Positions 9,354 to 18,491 of a stretch of 64,000 bases of DNA are shown in pieces. The translations under genes and the position numbers were made by a program. Origin of the DNA: Aporhodopirellula rubra (GTDB lineage Bacteria; Planctomycetota; Planctomycetia; Pirellulales; Pirellulaceae); the NCBI RefSeq assembly GCF_014192335.1, contig NZ_JACHXU010000029.1:1-64000 (forward strand), written 5' to 3'. Position 1 is the stretch's first letter; each line of letters starts with the position of its first letter. The notes under the pieces are model-generated. The model searched no databases. It saw only the letters and a program-made list of their open reading frames with translations, and had not been told where the DNA came from.

Positions 9354-10154
9354 ATGATTGTTCGCAAACCACTTTTTCCCGGCCTCATCGAGCTTAATTT
9401 TCAAGCCGGCGAGGTGCTCGGGTGCAACCTCTACCTGATTTACGACCAAGACGAATGGGTTTTGATCGACATCGGGTATGAAGAAACGGTGGATGATTAC
9501 ATCCAAATCATTCGAGATTTGGACTTTCCACTGTCCCGTTGCAAATCTTTGATCGCCACGCATGCCGATGTCGATCACATCCAGGGACTCGCCAAGGCGA
9601 AACAGGCTCTCAAAACCACCGTGACGGCTCATCCCAATGCCGTCGAGCCGCTGAGAACCGGCGACACGCTCAAGACGTTGGCGTTGATCGAAGCGCAAAA
9701 TCTTCGGATGGCGATGCCGCCGGTCGAGATCGAAACGCAAGTCAATGATGGCGATGTTATTCGGGTCGGAGATTTGGAACTCGAAGTTTGGCACACGCCT
9801 GGCCATACCGACAGCCAATTGGCATTCCGTTTGGGTGATGTTTTGTTATCCGGTGACAACGTCTATCGGGACGGTTGCATCGGGGCGATTGATGCCCACC
9901 ACGGCAGCGACATCAGGGCCTTCATCAAGTCGCTGACGCGGATTCGTGACAGCGATGTCCGATGGCTCGCGCCGAGTCACGGGCCGATCTTTGCCAAAGA
10001 CAACGCGATGCTCGACAAGGTGATCAAGCGTGTCGAAGGTTACCTGCACATGGCAGATTTCGGAACGCTCGCTGACGATTGGCCCTTAATGGATCAATGG
10101 GACGAGGAAGTCGCACAAGGGATTCTCCCCGAAGGCTTGCAGTTGCCAACCTAA
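9354..10154 (+). CDS. metallo-beta-lactamase-fold hydrolase
   Basis: A 266-residue soluble protein of the MBL superfamily. Expected metal-site elements appear in order: THADVDH near residue 65, the His in WHTPGHTD, the Asp in LLSGDNVY, and the His in APSHGPIF. The usual HxHxDH reads HADVDH here, with Asp replacing the second His. This variant occurs in some MBL subfamilies and may alter metal preference. Such enzymes hydrolyse thioesters, lactones or phosphoesters; the substrate is unknown. The ATG at 9354 has no strong ribosome binding site. The gene stands alone and is convergent with the rhamnosidase-like gene. Confidence 0.85.
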   Translation: MIVRKPLFPGLIELNFQAGEVLGCNLYLIYDQDEWVLIDIGYEETVDDYIQIIRDLDFPLSRCKSLIATHADVDHIQGLAKAKQALKTTVTAHPNAVEPLRTGDTLKTLALIEAQNLRMAMPPVEIETQVNDGDVIRVGDLELEVWHTPGHTDSQLAFRLGDVLLSGDNVYRDGCIGAIDAHHGSDIRAFIKSLTRIRDSDVRWLAPSHGPIFAKDNAMLDKVIKRVEGYLHMADFGTLADDWPLMDQWDEEVAQGILPEGLQLPT

Positions 10155-10313
10155 TCGATCCGATTGGGCAAACGGCTGATTACTCCACTTCGCAAGGGAT
10201 CAGCGTCTCGTTTCTGCGAACAGGCAAGCGACACCGATGACACCGAAGCCAACGGCGGTTTGCTTCGGCGTGAAGTGTGAGTCCGGCGATTTTCTATTCG
10301 CAAATTGATCGTC

Positions 10314-12800
10314 TTACTTCGCTTCGATGGTGGCTGAGCCTTGGATCGGATCGCGAAGGATCCAGCGATCTTTTGTCTTGGTTGCCTCGACCGGTTGTCC
10401 GTCGACCCAAACCCCCGTGGCTTCATCGGTCACGGGGAGTGCGATGTCCGCGGAGACGCCACCAGGCAGATTGACCAACATCACGAAGGATGAATCCTTT
10501 TTCCATTGAATCGAAATGGGACCACGCGGCGTAGGAATCTGCCCATTGGCAAACTTCAGATCGCCTGGACATGGGCGAATCGTTGTGGTTGTCCAACCCG
10601 GGGAAAGCGGTTGGACGCCTAGGATAAAACGCGGTAAGAGATTGGCCGGTGCGGCGCCCCACGCGTGGTTCCAATCTTGATTGGGTTTGTAATTCATGCC
10701 CCAGGCTTCCCAAGTGATCGTGGTGCCACTGTTTACCATGTGCTTCCAACTGCGATCTCCATCAGCGGTCATGAGCTCGATTGCTTTACAATCACTGCCG
10801 TTGTTGAACAGCCCTTCCATGAAATACTGCGCGGCATAGACGCTGCATTGCATGTCCTGTTCTTCTAGCCATGCCAGCACACCTGGACGTTTGTCATCGG
10901 GAATCAAACCAAACGCCAGCGGGAAAAAGTTAGCGTGAATGCTGCTGTGATTGGTTCCGATTCCGTCTCGATAGATTCCTGCTTCGTCATCGAAAACCTG
11001 TTTCTGCAACGAAGACATCGCGAGTTTTGCCCGATCGGAGAACCGTTTTGCTTCGTTCGGTTTTCCAACCGCCCGGGCCAATTCGGCCATTCGCTGGAGG
11101 GCTTTGATGTGGAAAGCGTTGACCACCGTGTTGATCTCGGTGAACACAAAACCGTCACGCTCTTTCTGCGGCCAGTCAACGATGTCATGGCGTTTGCGGT
11201 CTATCTCGGCACTGCGAACGAGTCCGTCGTCGCCACTGCGGTTCAGAAGTGTTTTTGACTTCAAGGACTCATACCGGTGACTTAACCATTCGGTGTCACC
11301 CGAGTGCATCCATTCCGCATGTGCCATGAACACCATGTGAGGCGCCCATTCGGTGGGCCAGGTTCCGTTTTCCATCAGCCAATCGAACGTGCGAGCGGCC
11401 ATCGTGACGTTGTCGTCCGTCGCGTAGTGACTGAGTTGATTCAGATACGCATCGGCTTCATAGGGGATGCGTTCTCGGTCTCCGTCCACGTATACCCCCG
11501 CGAACGTCGTCGCTTTGATGCTGTATTTGCACAACTCCCAAATGCGGTTGAGTGTTTCATCGGAGCACTCAAATGCACTCGCGTCGTCGTTCCAGGTTGA
11601 CGAGAAAGCCGCTCTTCGACGGACGAGTTCGAAGGGATAGTCCGGGTCGAGGCCTTCGATTTCGATCCAGCGAAACGGCATCACGGACTGCCATGAGTCG
11701 GGTGATAAGACCGCAGGCGGATTTGCGTTCATCAATCCCGATTGTTGAACGTTTCGGGGGTCGATCGGAGTCGGGACGATCCAGTTTCCACGCTGTTGTC
11801 CGAGGCGGATTGGCGTGAAACCATACCGCACGGTTCCTGGCGGATCTTGGTCGATACGGCCGTCTTTGGTTTTTTCGCCAAAGTGGATTGTGGCGGTTCC
11901 ACGACCAGGTGGAGCGGGCATCACGATGTTTCCAAACGCAACTTTGCCGAAATCGATTTGAGTGACCGAGTCGTTGATGCGTTTGATGGAGACTGGTTCC
12001 TGCACGGTCAGCTGGACATGTTGTTCGGCAGGGATCTGAGGAAGCTCTTTGATGAACAGGTTGCGAAAGCGATAGGTTTGATCTTTTTCGCCATGATGTT
12101 GAATCCCGATGTATCCCGTGGCGTCCATGGCGTCGCGAAAGCGAACCGTTTGGATGCCGTTGACTTCGATCGTGATAACGTCATTGACACACGTGACGAC
12201 GTAGCGGTTCCAGCCGTTGCGGTTGAGTGCATTCGCGATGCGTGGATCGGCAAACGCGGCTTTGGATTCCTCTTCATGTTGAAGAAACTGGTTGAGTGAC
12301 CTTCCCTTCGTGCTGGGCCAGATCCATCCACGACGCGATTCGTCAAACAGTCCGCCCGACCATCGGCGGTCAGAGCCGTCGCACTCCGCTTGATAGCCAA
12401 AGACTTTTTTCTTCGCGTCTTCGTCGACGTGACACCGAAACATCACGCCCGAGTTGGCCGGGCCTTCGGGAAGATGGATTTCGACGCTGACCCGGAAATT
12501 AGAGTACTTCTCTTTCGTGACTAAGAAGAATTTCTGGTCAGCGGTCAAATGGATTTCGCCGTCGACAACGTTGGCTTCGCCATGTGGATAAGGATTCCAC
12601 CAACCAGATAAATCCTTGCCGTTGAACAAGGGCGAGTAACCGCGACTGGCCATTGCGTCGAAGCCTGCACCGTCGTCATGTTCAATTGCGGGGGCGAGAA
12701 TGGGATCTAACGACGGTGCTTGTGCATCGCAAATATTCAGCAGCAGAGTCGTGGCCAGTGAGATGGAAAAGAGTCGACGCGTGCGTTGGTGGATCGTCAT
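10314..12800 (-). CDS. DUF1080 domain fused to an alpha-L-rhamnosidase-like glycosidase
   Basis: An 828-residue secreted protein. The start at 12800 (MTIHQRTRR) gives a proper signal peptide; the open frame upstream to 12968 contains the terminator hairpin of the preceding gene and is probably untranslated. After the signal peptide comes a DUF1080 / 3-keto-disaccharide hydrolase-type domain: LFNGKDLSGWWNP, then SGVMFRCH and a GYQAECDG strand, a concanavalin-like fold. The remaining 550 residues match GH78 alpha-L-rhamnosidases: a beta-sandwich, then a six-hairpin (alpha/alpha)6 barrel with GVYVDGDRERIPYEAD and TTITWEAWGMN, and a C-terminal beta-domain with NHAWGAAPANLLPRF. It probably acts on rhamnose-containing or sulfated algal polysaccharides (inference). 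The fusion suggests joint binding and cleavage. Confidence 0.86.
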   Translation of the reverse strand: MTIHQRTRRLFSISLATTLLLNICDAQAPSLDPILAPAIEHDDGAGFDAMASRGYSPLFNGKDLSGWWNPYPHGEANVVDGEIHLTADQKFFLVTKEKYSNFRVSVEIHLPEGPANSGVMFRCHVDEDAKKKVFGYQAECDGSDRRWSGGLFDESRRGWIWPSTKGRSLNQFLQHEEESKAAFADPRIANALNRNGWNRYVVTCVNDVITIEVNGIQTVRFRDAMDATGYIGIQHHGEKDQTYRFRNLFIKELPQIPAEQHVQLTVQEPVSIKRINDSVTQIDFGKVAFGNIVMPAPPGRGTATIHFGEKTKDGRIDQDPPGTVRYGFTPIRLGQQRGNWIVPTPIDPRNVQQSGLMNANPPAVLSPDSWQSVMPFRWIEIEGLDPDYPFELVRRRAAFSSTWNDDASAFECSDETLNRIWELCKYSIKATTFAGVYVDGDRERIPYEADAYLNQLSHYATDDNVTMAARTFDWLMENGTWPTEWAPHMVFMAHAEWMHSGDTEWLSHRYESLKSKTLLNRSGDDGLVRSAEIDRKRHDIVDWPQKERDGFVFTEINTVVNAFHIKALQRMAELARAVGKPNEAKRFSDRAKLAMSSLQKQVFDDEAGIYRDGIGTNHSSIHANFFPLAFGLIPDDKRPGVLAWLEEQDMQCSVYAAQYFMEGLFNNGSDCKAIELMTADGDRSWKHMVNSGTTITWEAWGMNYKPNQDWNHAWGAAPANLLPRFILGVQPLSPGWTTTTIRPCPGDLKFANGQIPTPRGPISIQWKKDSSFVMLVNLPGGVSADIALPVTDEATGVWVDGQPVEATKTKDRWILRDPIQGSATIEAK

Positions 12801-12919
12801 GTTGAAAACTGTGGATGAGATGTTTCGATGTCTATCTAAGCGTAGCAGCATGTTGTCAACCGCCGCGAATGAGGACGCATTGCGTGAACGGCCAGATTCG
12901 ATCGTCGTGAACGAATACA

Positions 12920-12949
12920 GGCTCGCTTCTCGGGTGTGAGAAGCGAGCC
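12920..12949 (-). terminator. hairpin after the small lipoprotein gene
   Basis: A perfect 12-bp stem, GGCTCGCTTCTC / GAGAAGCGAGCC, with a 6-nt loop lies 38 bases past the stop of the lipoprotein gene at 12987. The T-tract is weak on the minus strand (TGTATTCG). The stem strength still supports termination and argues against translation of the upstream extension of the rhamnosidase gene. Confidence 0.65.
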
Positions 12950-12986
12950 CGTGAGAGGAGTTTGTCAATCATTCGATGATGGCGGC

Positions 12987-13175
12987 TTATTCGTTGCGGC
13001 CGAGATCGGGCTGTCCAGCCATCTGCGCGTCTTCTTTGGCAACCATGTCCAGGTAGTTTTGAACTTCTTCTTCTGATGCCCCTTCGAGTGCGTTAGTGGT
13101 TCCCTGATTCGAGCCGCAACCAATCAAAAGGCCGAGGAACAGCAACAGTAACAATGCGGGTAAATGTGGTTTCAT
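12987..13175 (-). CDS. small lipoprotein next to a DUF1559 gene
   Basis: A 62-residue protein from the ATG at 13175: a basic N-terminus, a Leu-rich hydrophobic core and the lipobox LLIGC, so it should be lipid-anchored. The mature part is only about 43 residues, acidic, with EEEVQNYLDM. Small lipoproteins of this kind often sit directly after DUF1559 genes in Planctomycetes. Here a terminator separates it from the DUF1559 gene upstream at 13303. An in-frame ATG at 13232 is possible but would add residues before the signal peptide. Function unknown. Confidence 0.75.
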   Translation of the reverse strand: MKPHLPALLLLLFLGLLIGCGSNQGTTNALEGASEEEVQNYLDMVAKEDAQMAGQPDLGRNE

Positions 13176-13246
13176 TTTTTCAGAACTTTCTTTGATTAAG
13201 GTCGCAGGCAACCCGTGTGATACTGAATCCATTGGCTACGCTACTG

Positions 13247-13279
13247 AAAATACGGCCTGGGCGTGAGAGCCACAGGCCG
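13247..13279 (-). terminator. terminator after the second DUF1559 gene
   Basis: On the minus strand CGGCCTG/CAGGCCG forms a 7-bp GC-rich stem with a 13-nt loop, followed by TATTTTC. It lies 24 bases past the stop of the DUF1559 gene and before the lipoprotein start. Confidence 0.65.
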
Positions 13280-13302
13280 GTGAAAGCAAATCGAATGGAG
13301 TA

Positions 13303-14526
13303 CTAAAACTCTTGATCGATCACTTCTTTATTCGCACGCGTGCCGAGTGCTCCCCAAAGTCCATAAGGGCTGGCAGCACCGATGGGAGCGGAGTCACCGT
13401 AATAGGTCACCATGTTCGCAGTGGCGCTACCCGCCTCAATCGAGTCGGTGATGAACTTGACGGCACCGTCGCCCATTAGCACGTGACAGCCACCTTGGTG
13501 GCGACTCGACGGTGGGTTGAGCGAGTCACGCGAGATCAAACCTGCTGTGCACATGCCGCTGTTAGGAGGCAGGACCGTGTGGAATTGGGTGTGAATGTGA
13601 CGAGCGTCGTACCAACGGAATCCGCGTGCATCGAGAATGCTTGATTGCGTCGCATCGGCAGGCCAAAACTGGGGACGCTCTGGGTTGAACCATCCTTGTG
13701 CCTCGGCATAGTTTGGATCACGGTAGCATTCGCGTGTACGTCCATTGTTGTTCTGTTGGTAGGGTGCGTTCGGCATTGCGGTACGACGATCCATGTCTCC
13801 CAAGTCGGTAGCGATCTCGCCAGCCATGATTGTGTTGGCGAGTCCATCGAGGAAGTCTCGGAACTTCATGTCTTTGTACATCACGAATGCACCACGGTGG
13901 ACCATTCTTGATCGCTCTGCCTGGGTGGAATCGCTGTAGGAGTAGGGAAGCGTGGCGCCTGCGGAGACTTCGTCCACGTCGAGGCCACCTTCACGTGTCA
14001 TGCAACTGGAGTCGCCCATGTTGGCGGCATAGTTGGTTCGCCCAAGCGAAGGGAGGCCGAATCCGGGATCACTCGGACACCGGTATGTTTTCAACTCAAT
14101 TGTCCACGGTGCGTAGTCGGCTCGACCGACACCAGGCCCCATTGCCTGCCACCTCGCTGGGGTGCCACCGTTGTTATCGAGCGGGTTGCTGATTTGCTCC
14201 CAGACTGCTTGTTGTTCGATGAATGGGAGGATTCCAATCAGAAACGATCCGGCCCGATTGATCGACACCGTGGAACTGTTGTTATCCCAAGGGTCACGAC
14301 CGTTGGGGTCTTCGTTGCCGCAGCCCTGAACGGGCATCTGTTTGTATGCGGAGTGATAGTTGTGAATCCCCAAGCCGATTTGCTTGAAATTGTTGCTGCA
14401 GCTCATTCGGCGGGCTGCTTCGCGGGCCGCTTGGACGGCAGGTAAGAGAAGACCAACGAGCACTCCGATGATCGCAATGACCACCAAAAGCTCGACCAAA
14501 GTGAATCCTGATCGATAACGTTTCAT
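13303..14526 (-). CDS. DUF1559 prepilin-like protein (second copy)
   Basis: A 407-residue protein with the pilin-like N-terminus [20 protein letters not shown], then the DUF1559 signature AREAARRMSCSNNFKQIGL and the C-terminal HQGGCHVLMGDGAVKF motif. It is a paralogue of the gene at 1591-2883, with a conventional middle (LPFIEQ, RCPSDPG, YAANMG motifs) closer to the DUF1559 consensus than that copy. A GCAGGAA ribosome binding site lies upstream of the ATG at 14526. It is probably exported through the type IV pilus/type II secretion prepilin pathway; its role is unknown. Confidence 0.94.
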   Translation of the reverse strand: MKRYRSGFTLVELLVVIAIIGVLVGLLLPAVQAAREAARRMSCSNNFKQIGLGIHNYHSAYKQMPVQGCGNEDPNGRDPWDNNSSTVSINRAGSFLIGILPFIEQQAVWEQISNPLDNNGGTPARWQAMGPGVGRADYAPWTIELKTYRCPSDPGFGLPSLGRTNYAANMGDSSCMTREGGLDVDEVSAGATLPYSYSDSTQAERSRMVHRGAFVMYKDMKFRDFLDGLANTIMAGEIATDLGDMDRRTAMPNAPYQQNNNGRTRECYRDPNYAEAQGWFNPERPQFWPADATQSSILDARGFRWYDARHIHTQFHTVLPPNSGMCTAGLISRDSLNPPSSRHQGGCHVLMGDGAVKFITDSIEAGSATANMVTYYGDSAPIGAASPYGLWGALGTRANKEVIDQEF

Positions 14527-14830
14527 TTGAAAATTCCTGCAAAAGAATACTGGTAGTGCGCAATGAAGCGGCGTACGGGGCCGTTAGTGTGCGACGGCTG
14601 GCCTATAGATAGTCCCAAGACATGAGCTATTTTTGCGGGAAATGTTGAGAAGTTTCGCTTCTTTTGCCCGGTTGCTCGTTATACGCAGCCCGTTGTGGGG
14701 GAGCGTTGGCGGGAGGATGTTCGGATGAGGACGGTTACCCGAGCTAAGATGCGCGGGTCATGGTGCGCGGGGCTGAGGCAGGTATCTTGATGCAAAACGC
14801 ACTGAGTCTTGCCGGCATTAGTTGAATCAG
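14527..14830. promoter_or_regulatory. divergent promoter region of DUF1559 and trmL
   Basis: About 300 bases between divergent genes. An imperfect GGCCGT/ACGGC pairing around 14580-14605 is the only structure noticed. No confident promoter elements were identified. Confidence 0.4.
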
Positions 14831-15346
14831 ATGGATCAACCCACGTCACCTATCGACCAATCAAATGAGACGGCTTCGAGCCCGCCTCCTCCCGTCCACG
14901 TCGTGCTCTATCAGCCCGAGATTCCGCAAAATACGGGGAACATCGGTCGCAGTTGTGTTGCGGTCGGGGCCAAGTTGTGGATCGTGCAACCGGCCGCGTT
15001 CTCATTCGAAGAAAAGCGTCTGCGTCGTGCGGGGTTGGATTATTGGCAGCATCTCGACATTGAAATGGTTCCCGATTGGGAGACGCTCACCACGCGTCTT
15101 GATCCCGCCCGATTCTATTTTCTGTCGCGATTTGCCAAACGCACGCTTTGGGACGCTCCGCTGAGTGTTGGTGACGTATTTGTTTTCGGCCGAGAGACCA
15201 GTGGATTGCCCGCACAGATCATGGATCCCGAGGATGAGCGTGCGGTGCGGTTGCCGACGACCAGTAAGGTCCGGAGTTTGAATCTCGCAACGACCGCCGG
15301 AATCGTGTTGTTTGAGCACGTCCGGCAGTGTTCCTACCTGGGATGA
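14831..15346 (+). CDS. trmL: tRNA (cytidine(34)-2'-O)-methyltransferase
   Basis: A 171-residue SPOUT-class methyltransferase that adds a 2'-O-methyl group to the wobble base of tRNA-Leu species using S-adenosylmethionine. Motifs fit TrmL: QPEIPQNTGNIGRSC at the N-terminus, FVFGRETSGLP in the middle and the knot-forming VRSLNLATTAG near the C-terminus. Its length is near the family's usual 155-170 residues, with about 20 extra polar N-terminal residues. The ATG at 14831 is preferred; a TTG three codons earlier is possible. No strong ribosome binding site is visible. The trypsin-like gene follows on the same strand after about 130 bases. Confidence 0.9.
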   Translation: MDQPTSPIDQSNETASSPPPPVHVVLYQPEIPQNTGNIGRSCVAVGAKLWIVQPAAFSFEEKRLRRAGLDYWQHLDIEMVPDWETLTTRLDPARFYFLSRFAKRTLWDAPLSVGDVFVFGRETSGLPAQIMDPEDERAVRLPTTSKVRSLNLATTAGIVLFEHVRQCSYLG

Positions 15347-15475
15347 TTCTCGAAGGCGGCTTTTCGGCAATGGCAGAACGGAGCTGGATTCTGCTGCGTC
15401 TGGTAAGAAGTTTCCAATTGCGGTCCGCTTTGATTTCCGCAGACATTATCCTGGACCTTTTCGACGGGCGTTACC

Positions 15476-16282
15476 ATGAAACCTCTTCGTGCATCGACGT
15501 GGTCGCGTGCGTTTGTTGTATCGGTTGTTTTGACGGTTTTCATGTCGGGTTCATGCAACGCGATGATTTGGCACCGCGATGCTCAATCGAGTCGATATCA
15601 CGAGCCTGAAGGCGTGATGACGTCCGTGGTGAGTCTGCACTACACGCCGCTGCAGGTGTTGGGCGGTTGCGGCGTTTTATTGAATGCCGAAACGGTGCTG
15701 ACAGCCGGTCACGCTGTTGACGGTTGGGCGGTTTCGTCGATTTACGTGCGGCTCGGTGATCAGGTTCGTGTCGTGCAAGAGATCATGCGCCATCCGGATA
15801 CGAAGGTCGATTTGGCCGTGATCCGTTTGGCTGACTCGATCGGCCCAGAGCGTTCGCTTCCAATTGCGATGGGGGCGTTGAGTCAAGGCGAGCGTGTGTG
15901 GATGGGAGGCTACGGTATCTCGGGCCCATTGATCGAAAACGATAAGAATGCGATTGCTGCCGCGGCGGCTCGTTTGAATTTTGCGTCGGGATATCGCACT
16001 GGTCGATTCGCATCGGGATACAACCGGATCACTCATGTCGGATCACACCGCAATCAGATTGTGTTTGACGCACCGGGTGACGATAGCGAGCTTGAAGAAG
16101 TCCTGCCATCGCTTTTTGACAGCGGTTCGCCTGTGTTTGTTCAACGCGACGGGGAGTGGCGGTTGGCGGGAATCACGGTCACCGTTTCTAACCGAATGTC
16201 GCCTAATTATGGTGACCGTGGTTCGCACGAGTCGGTGCACGCAGCGCACGTGTGGCTCGTGAAGGTGCTCGCCGATCGATAG
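15476..16282 (+). CDS. secreted trypsin-like (S1) serine protease
   Basis: A 268-residue protein with a signal peptide (about residues 1-29). The chymotrypsin-fold triad is present in order: His in TAGHA, Asp in VDLAVIRL and Ser in FDSGSPVF. The last motif replaces the usual GDSGGP, so the residues around the nucleophile are altered, but the DSGSP core is common among bacterial S1 enzymes. A GGCGVLL strand precedes the His loop. Most likely a periplasmic or extracellular endopeptidase of unknown target. It ends one base from the convergent deacetylase gene. Confidence 0.85.
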   Translation: MKPLRASTWSRAFVVSVVLTVFMSGSCNAMIWHRDAQSSRYHEPEGVMTSVVSLHYTPLQVLGGCGVLLNAETVLTAGHAVDGWAVSSIYVRLGDQVRVVQEIMRHPDTKVDLAVIRLADSIGPERSLPIAMGALSQGERVWMGGYGISGPLIENDKNAIAAAAARLNFASGYRTGRFASGYNRITHVGSHRNQIVFDAPGDDSELEEVLPSLFDSGSPVFVQRDGEWRLAGITVTVSNRMSPNYGDRGSHESVHAAHVWLVKVLADR

Positions 16283-16283
16283 G

Positions 16284-17060
16284 CTATTTGGATTCGAACG
16301 CGCGACAGACCTGCGTGTTGTTCATGGTTTGAATGGCGCCGTTTTTGACATGTCGGCCCAACATCGATAGCACTCGCTCGAGAGACTGCCATTGATTGTT
16401 TTGTTCGATTTCCCAACTGTGTCCCCACAGATGAAAGACGCCACCGTGACGGATGGTTCGCTTCAGGAGGCGTTCGGTCATGGATGTCCAGTCGGACAAT
16501 TTCGAGCCCATCAACGCGGTGATCGTTGATCGAACACGACGGCGTTTTAACGTGTTACGTAGATAGCGAACCCGACCATGAGGATTGGTTTGGATCGACG
16601 TGGGCAGTTCCCACAGTTCGGTTGTGTCGCCGTTATCTGCGACGACCGAGGTGGATTTTGGAGGACAGGTTCGTAGTAATTCGACGCTGCGAAAACCACG
16701 GAATCCTGCGTCGGCGATGCAGCGTACGTCAGCATCGGCGAATTTGCCTAGCGGCGGACAGAACATTTCACACGGGCGACCGGTGACGTCTTGGACCCAA
16801 TCTTTGCACTGTTTTACTTGTCGTGCGGTTTCGTCATCGGAGAGCGTGGTCAGGGCGAGGTGATCGAGCGTGTGCCCACCGATCTCGAACCGGTCACTCA
16901 ATGCTGCGACCTCGGATTCTCCGAGTGTAGCTAATTGAGATTGGCGAGGAATGTAAAACGTGGCGTCGATGCCGTTGCTTTCAAGCATGTCGGCGAGCTT
17001 TTGATCGAGTGGGTGCCCATCATCCCAACTCGTGGTCAGTATCGCTTTGGACGTCATCAT
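16284..17060 (-). CDS. polysaccharide deacetylase (NodB homology domain)
   Basis: A 258-residue CE4-type protein. Motif 1 reads SWDDGH (usually TFDDG) near residue 12 and motif 2 reads GGHTLDHLAL, giving the Asp and His ligands for a divalent metal. A later PPLGKF matches the RxPxG region with the Arg replaced. It likely removes acetyl groups from an N-acetylated sugar in the exopolysaccharide made by this locus; the role is inferred from context. Its start overlaps the stop of the glycosyltransferase gene by four bases, so the two are translationally coupled. No signal peptide is seen, so it may act in the cytoplasm. Confidence 0.87.
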   Translation of the reverse strand: MMTSKAILTTSWDDGHPLDQKLADMLESNGIDATFYIPRQSQLATLGESEVAALSDRFEIGGHTLDHLALTTLSDDETARQVKQCKDWVQDVTGRPCEMFCPPLGKFADADVRCIADAGFRGFRSVELLRTCPPKSTSVVADNGDTTELWELPTSIQTNPHGRVRYLRNTLKRRRVRSTITALMGSKLSDWTSMTERLLKRTIRHGGVFHLWGHSWEIEQNNQWQSLERVLSMLGRHVKNGAIQTMNNTQVCRAFESK

Positions 17061-18403
17061 GCGGTCTCGGTACGGCGTTCTGTTGTGGGCAAAACAGGTG
17101 ACGGATGCGGCGTCCGTGTGTCGATTCCTTCGAGTGGAGCGTCCTTGATGGAGTGATGTCGATCAGGCCATCGTTTTGCTATCGCGTTGGTATAGATCTG
17201 TTGCAATCGATCGTGATTGATCGCAGCGGTGTAATACTGCTCGTATTCTAACCGCGCCAGCGGACGCATTGCGTCGAGCACTTCGTACCGACCGGGGCCG
17301 TTCGCCGCGGCGTCAGGTTGGTTGTTTGTCAGAGTGATGAGGGAGTCGATCACGCGAGCGAGATCATCGGCGTCGCCGCTTTGGAATGTTCCTCCCACGC
17401 CGGGGTGAACCAACTCTGCTTGGCCGCCTTGATTGGCACAAACGACGGGGGTTCCCTTGGCGTATGCTTCAATCACCACACGGCCGAACGATTCGGCGCA
17501 GTGTGATGGTAATATCAAGACGGCCGCATCACCGATGGCATCGTACACTGAATGTTGGTCGAGTTGTCCGAGGTGTTCGACGGCATTGCATGGTGGATTG
17601 TTTTGATCGTGACGCAATGAATTGGCCGCAACGTCCCGCACTTCATTCTCGAGCGGTCCTTTGCCGATGATTTTCAATGGCAGGTGCCCACGAAGTTTGG
17701 GCCATGCCTCCAGCAGCGTGCGAAGGCCTTTCTCTTCGCTGAGCCTGCCTACGAACAGTGCGTATCCGCCACGTCCGGCACCGGTCGCTAGCTCGACGTC
17801 AATGAAGTGTGGTTTGACCACGATGGGGGCGAACGGGAAGTTTGACGATACGTAGCGGTCACGCACGTACTTCGTCGGCGCGATGGCAACGTCGAGATAG
17901 TTTTGAAACGTCTTCTTGGCACGATGGACGAGGTTTTTCAGAACCACCGCACTCGTGGCCATCCGGCTGTCATGAAAACAGGCGTGCTGAATCGCAGGTA
18001 ACGCGAATGTCTTTCCAATGCATGCGGTGCACGGTTGATGGTCGCGGTAGCAAACACCCGCGGCGCAGAGTGGGCGTGAATTGTGGAGCGTCTGAACCGT
18101 AACGGCGCCTGCTCGGTGAGCGGCACGGATGGATAGAGGCGAAATTGCCGGGAACGTGTTATGGAAGTGCGCGACATCGATCCGTTGGCTGCGAATCAGA
18201 CGGGTGATGTCGTCGGCTACCTCACGATTCCAAATCGTGTTTTTGAAGTTGGCGAGTCGGCCTTGTGCGACGAGATCTTCGTTTCGCCGGGTGTAGCGAA
18301 AAACCTCGTGTCCGAAAGACTCGAGCATGTTCGCTTCTGCCTCGAAAACCACGTCCTCGCCGCCGCGCAAGCGATAGTAGCTATGGACGAGTAGAATTCG
18401 CAT
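17057..18403 (-). CDS. glycosyltransferase family 4
   Basis: A 448-residue retaining GT-B glycosyltransferase, starting at 18403 with MRILLVHSYY and a Gly-rich loop (RLRGGED). An upstream extension would run into the GumC gene. The nucleotide-sugar binding E-x7-E motif is ESFGRVVIE, followed by AKGTPVV. A Cys-rich loop (CAAGVCYRDHQPCTAC) at residues of about 120-140 is typical of a GT4 subgroup. It transfers a sugar from an NDP-sugar or lipid donor during exopolysaccharide repeat-unit assembly. It lies between the GumC-like gene (88 bases upstream) and the coupled deacetylase gene, forming a three-gene set. Confidence 0.9.
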   Translation of the reverse strand: MRILLVHSYYRLRGGEDVVFEAEANMLESFGHEVFRYTRRNEDLVAQGRLANFKNTIWNREVADDITRLIRSQRIDVAHFHNTFPAISPLSIRAAHRAGAVTVQTLHNSRPLCAAGVCYRDHQPCTACIGKTFALPAIQHACFHDSRMATSAVVLKNLVHRAKKTFQNYLDVAIAPTKYVRDRYVSSNFPFAPIVVKPHFIDVELATGAGRGGYALFVGRLSEEKGLRTLLEAWPKLRGHLPLKIIGKGPLENEVRDVAANSLRHDQNNPPCNAVEHLGQLDQHSVYDAIGDAAVLILPSHCAESFGRVVIEAYAKGTPVVCANQGGQAELVHPGVGGTFQSGDADDLARVIDSLITLTNNQPDAAANGPGRYEVLDAMRPLARLEYEQYYTAAINHDRLQQIYTNAIAKRWPDRHHSIKDAPLEGIDTRTPHPSPVLPTTERRTETA

Positions 18404-18491
18404 GCGGAGCTGGGGGTGCGGTGGGCTGAAATGAATCGGCTGCTGATACAAATAGCCCCCGGGCACAGCGGAAGAGCTTGCCAAACGATAG

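Noticed and set aside
12801-12968. Longer N-terminus for the rhamnosidase gene
   Set aside because: It would include the hairpin of the preceding gene and place 56 residues before a complete signal peptide.
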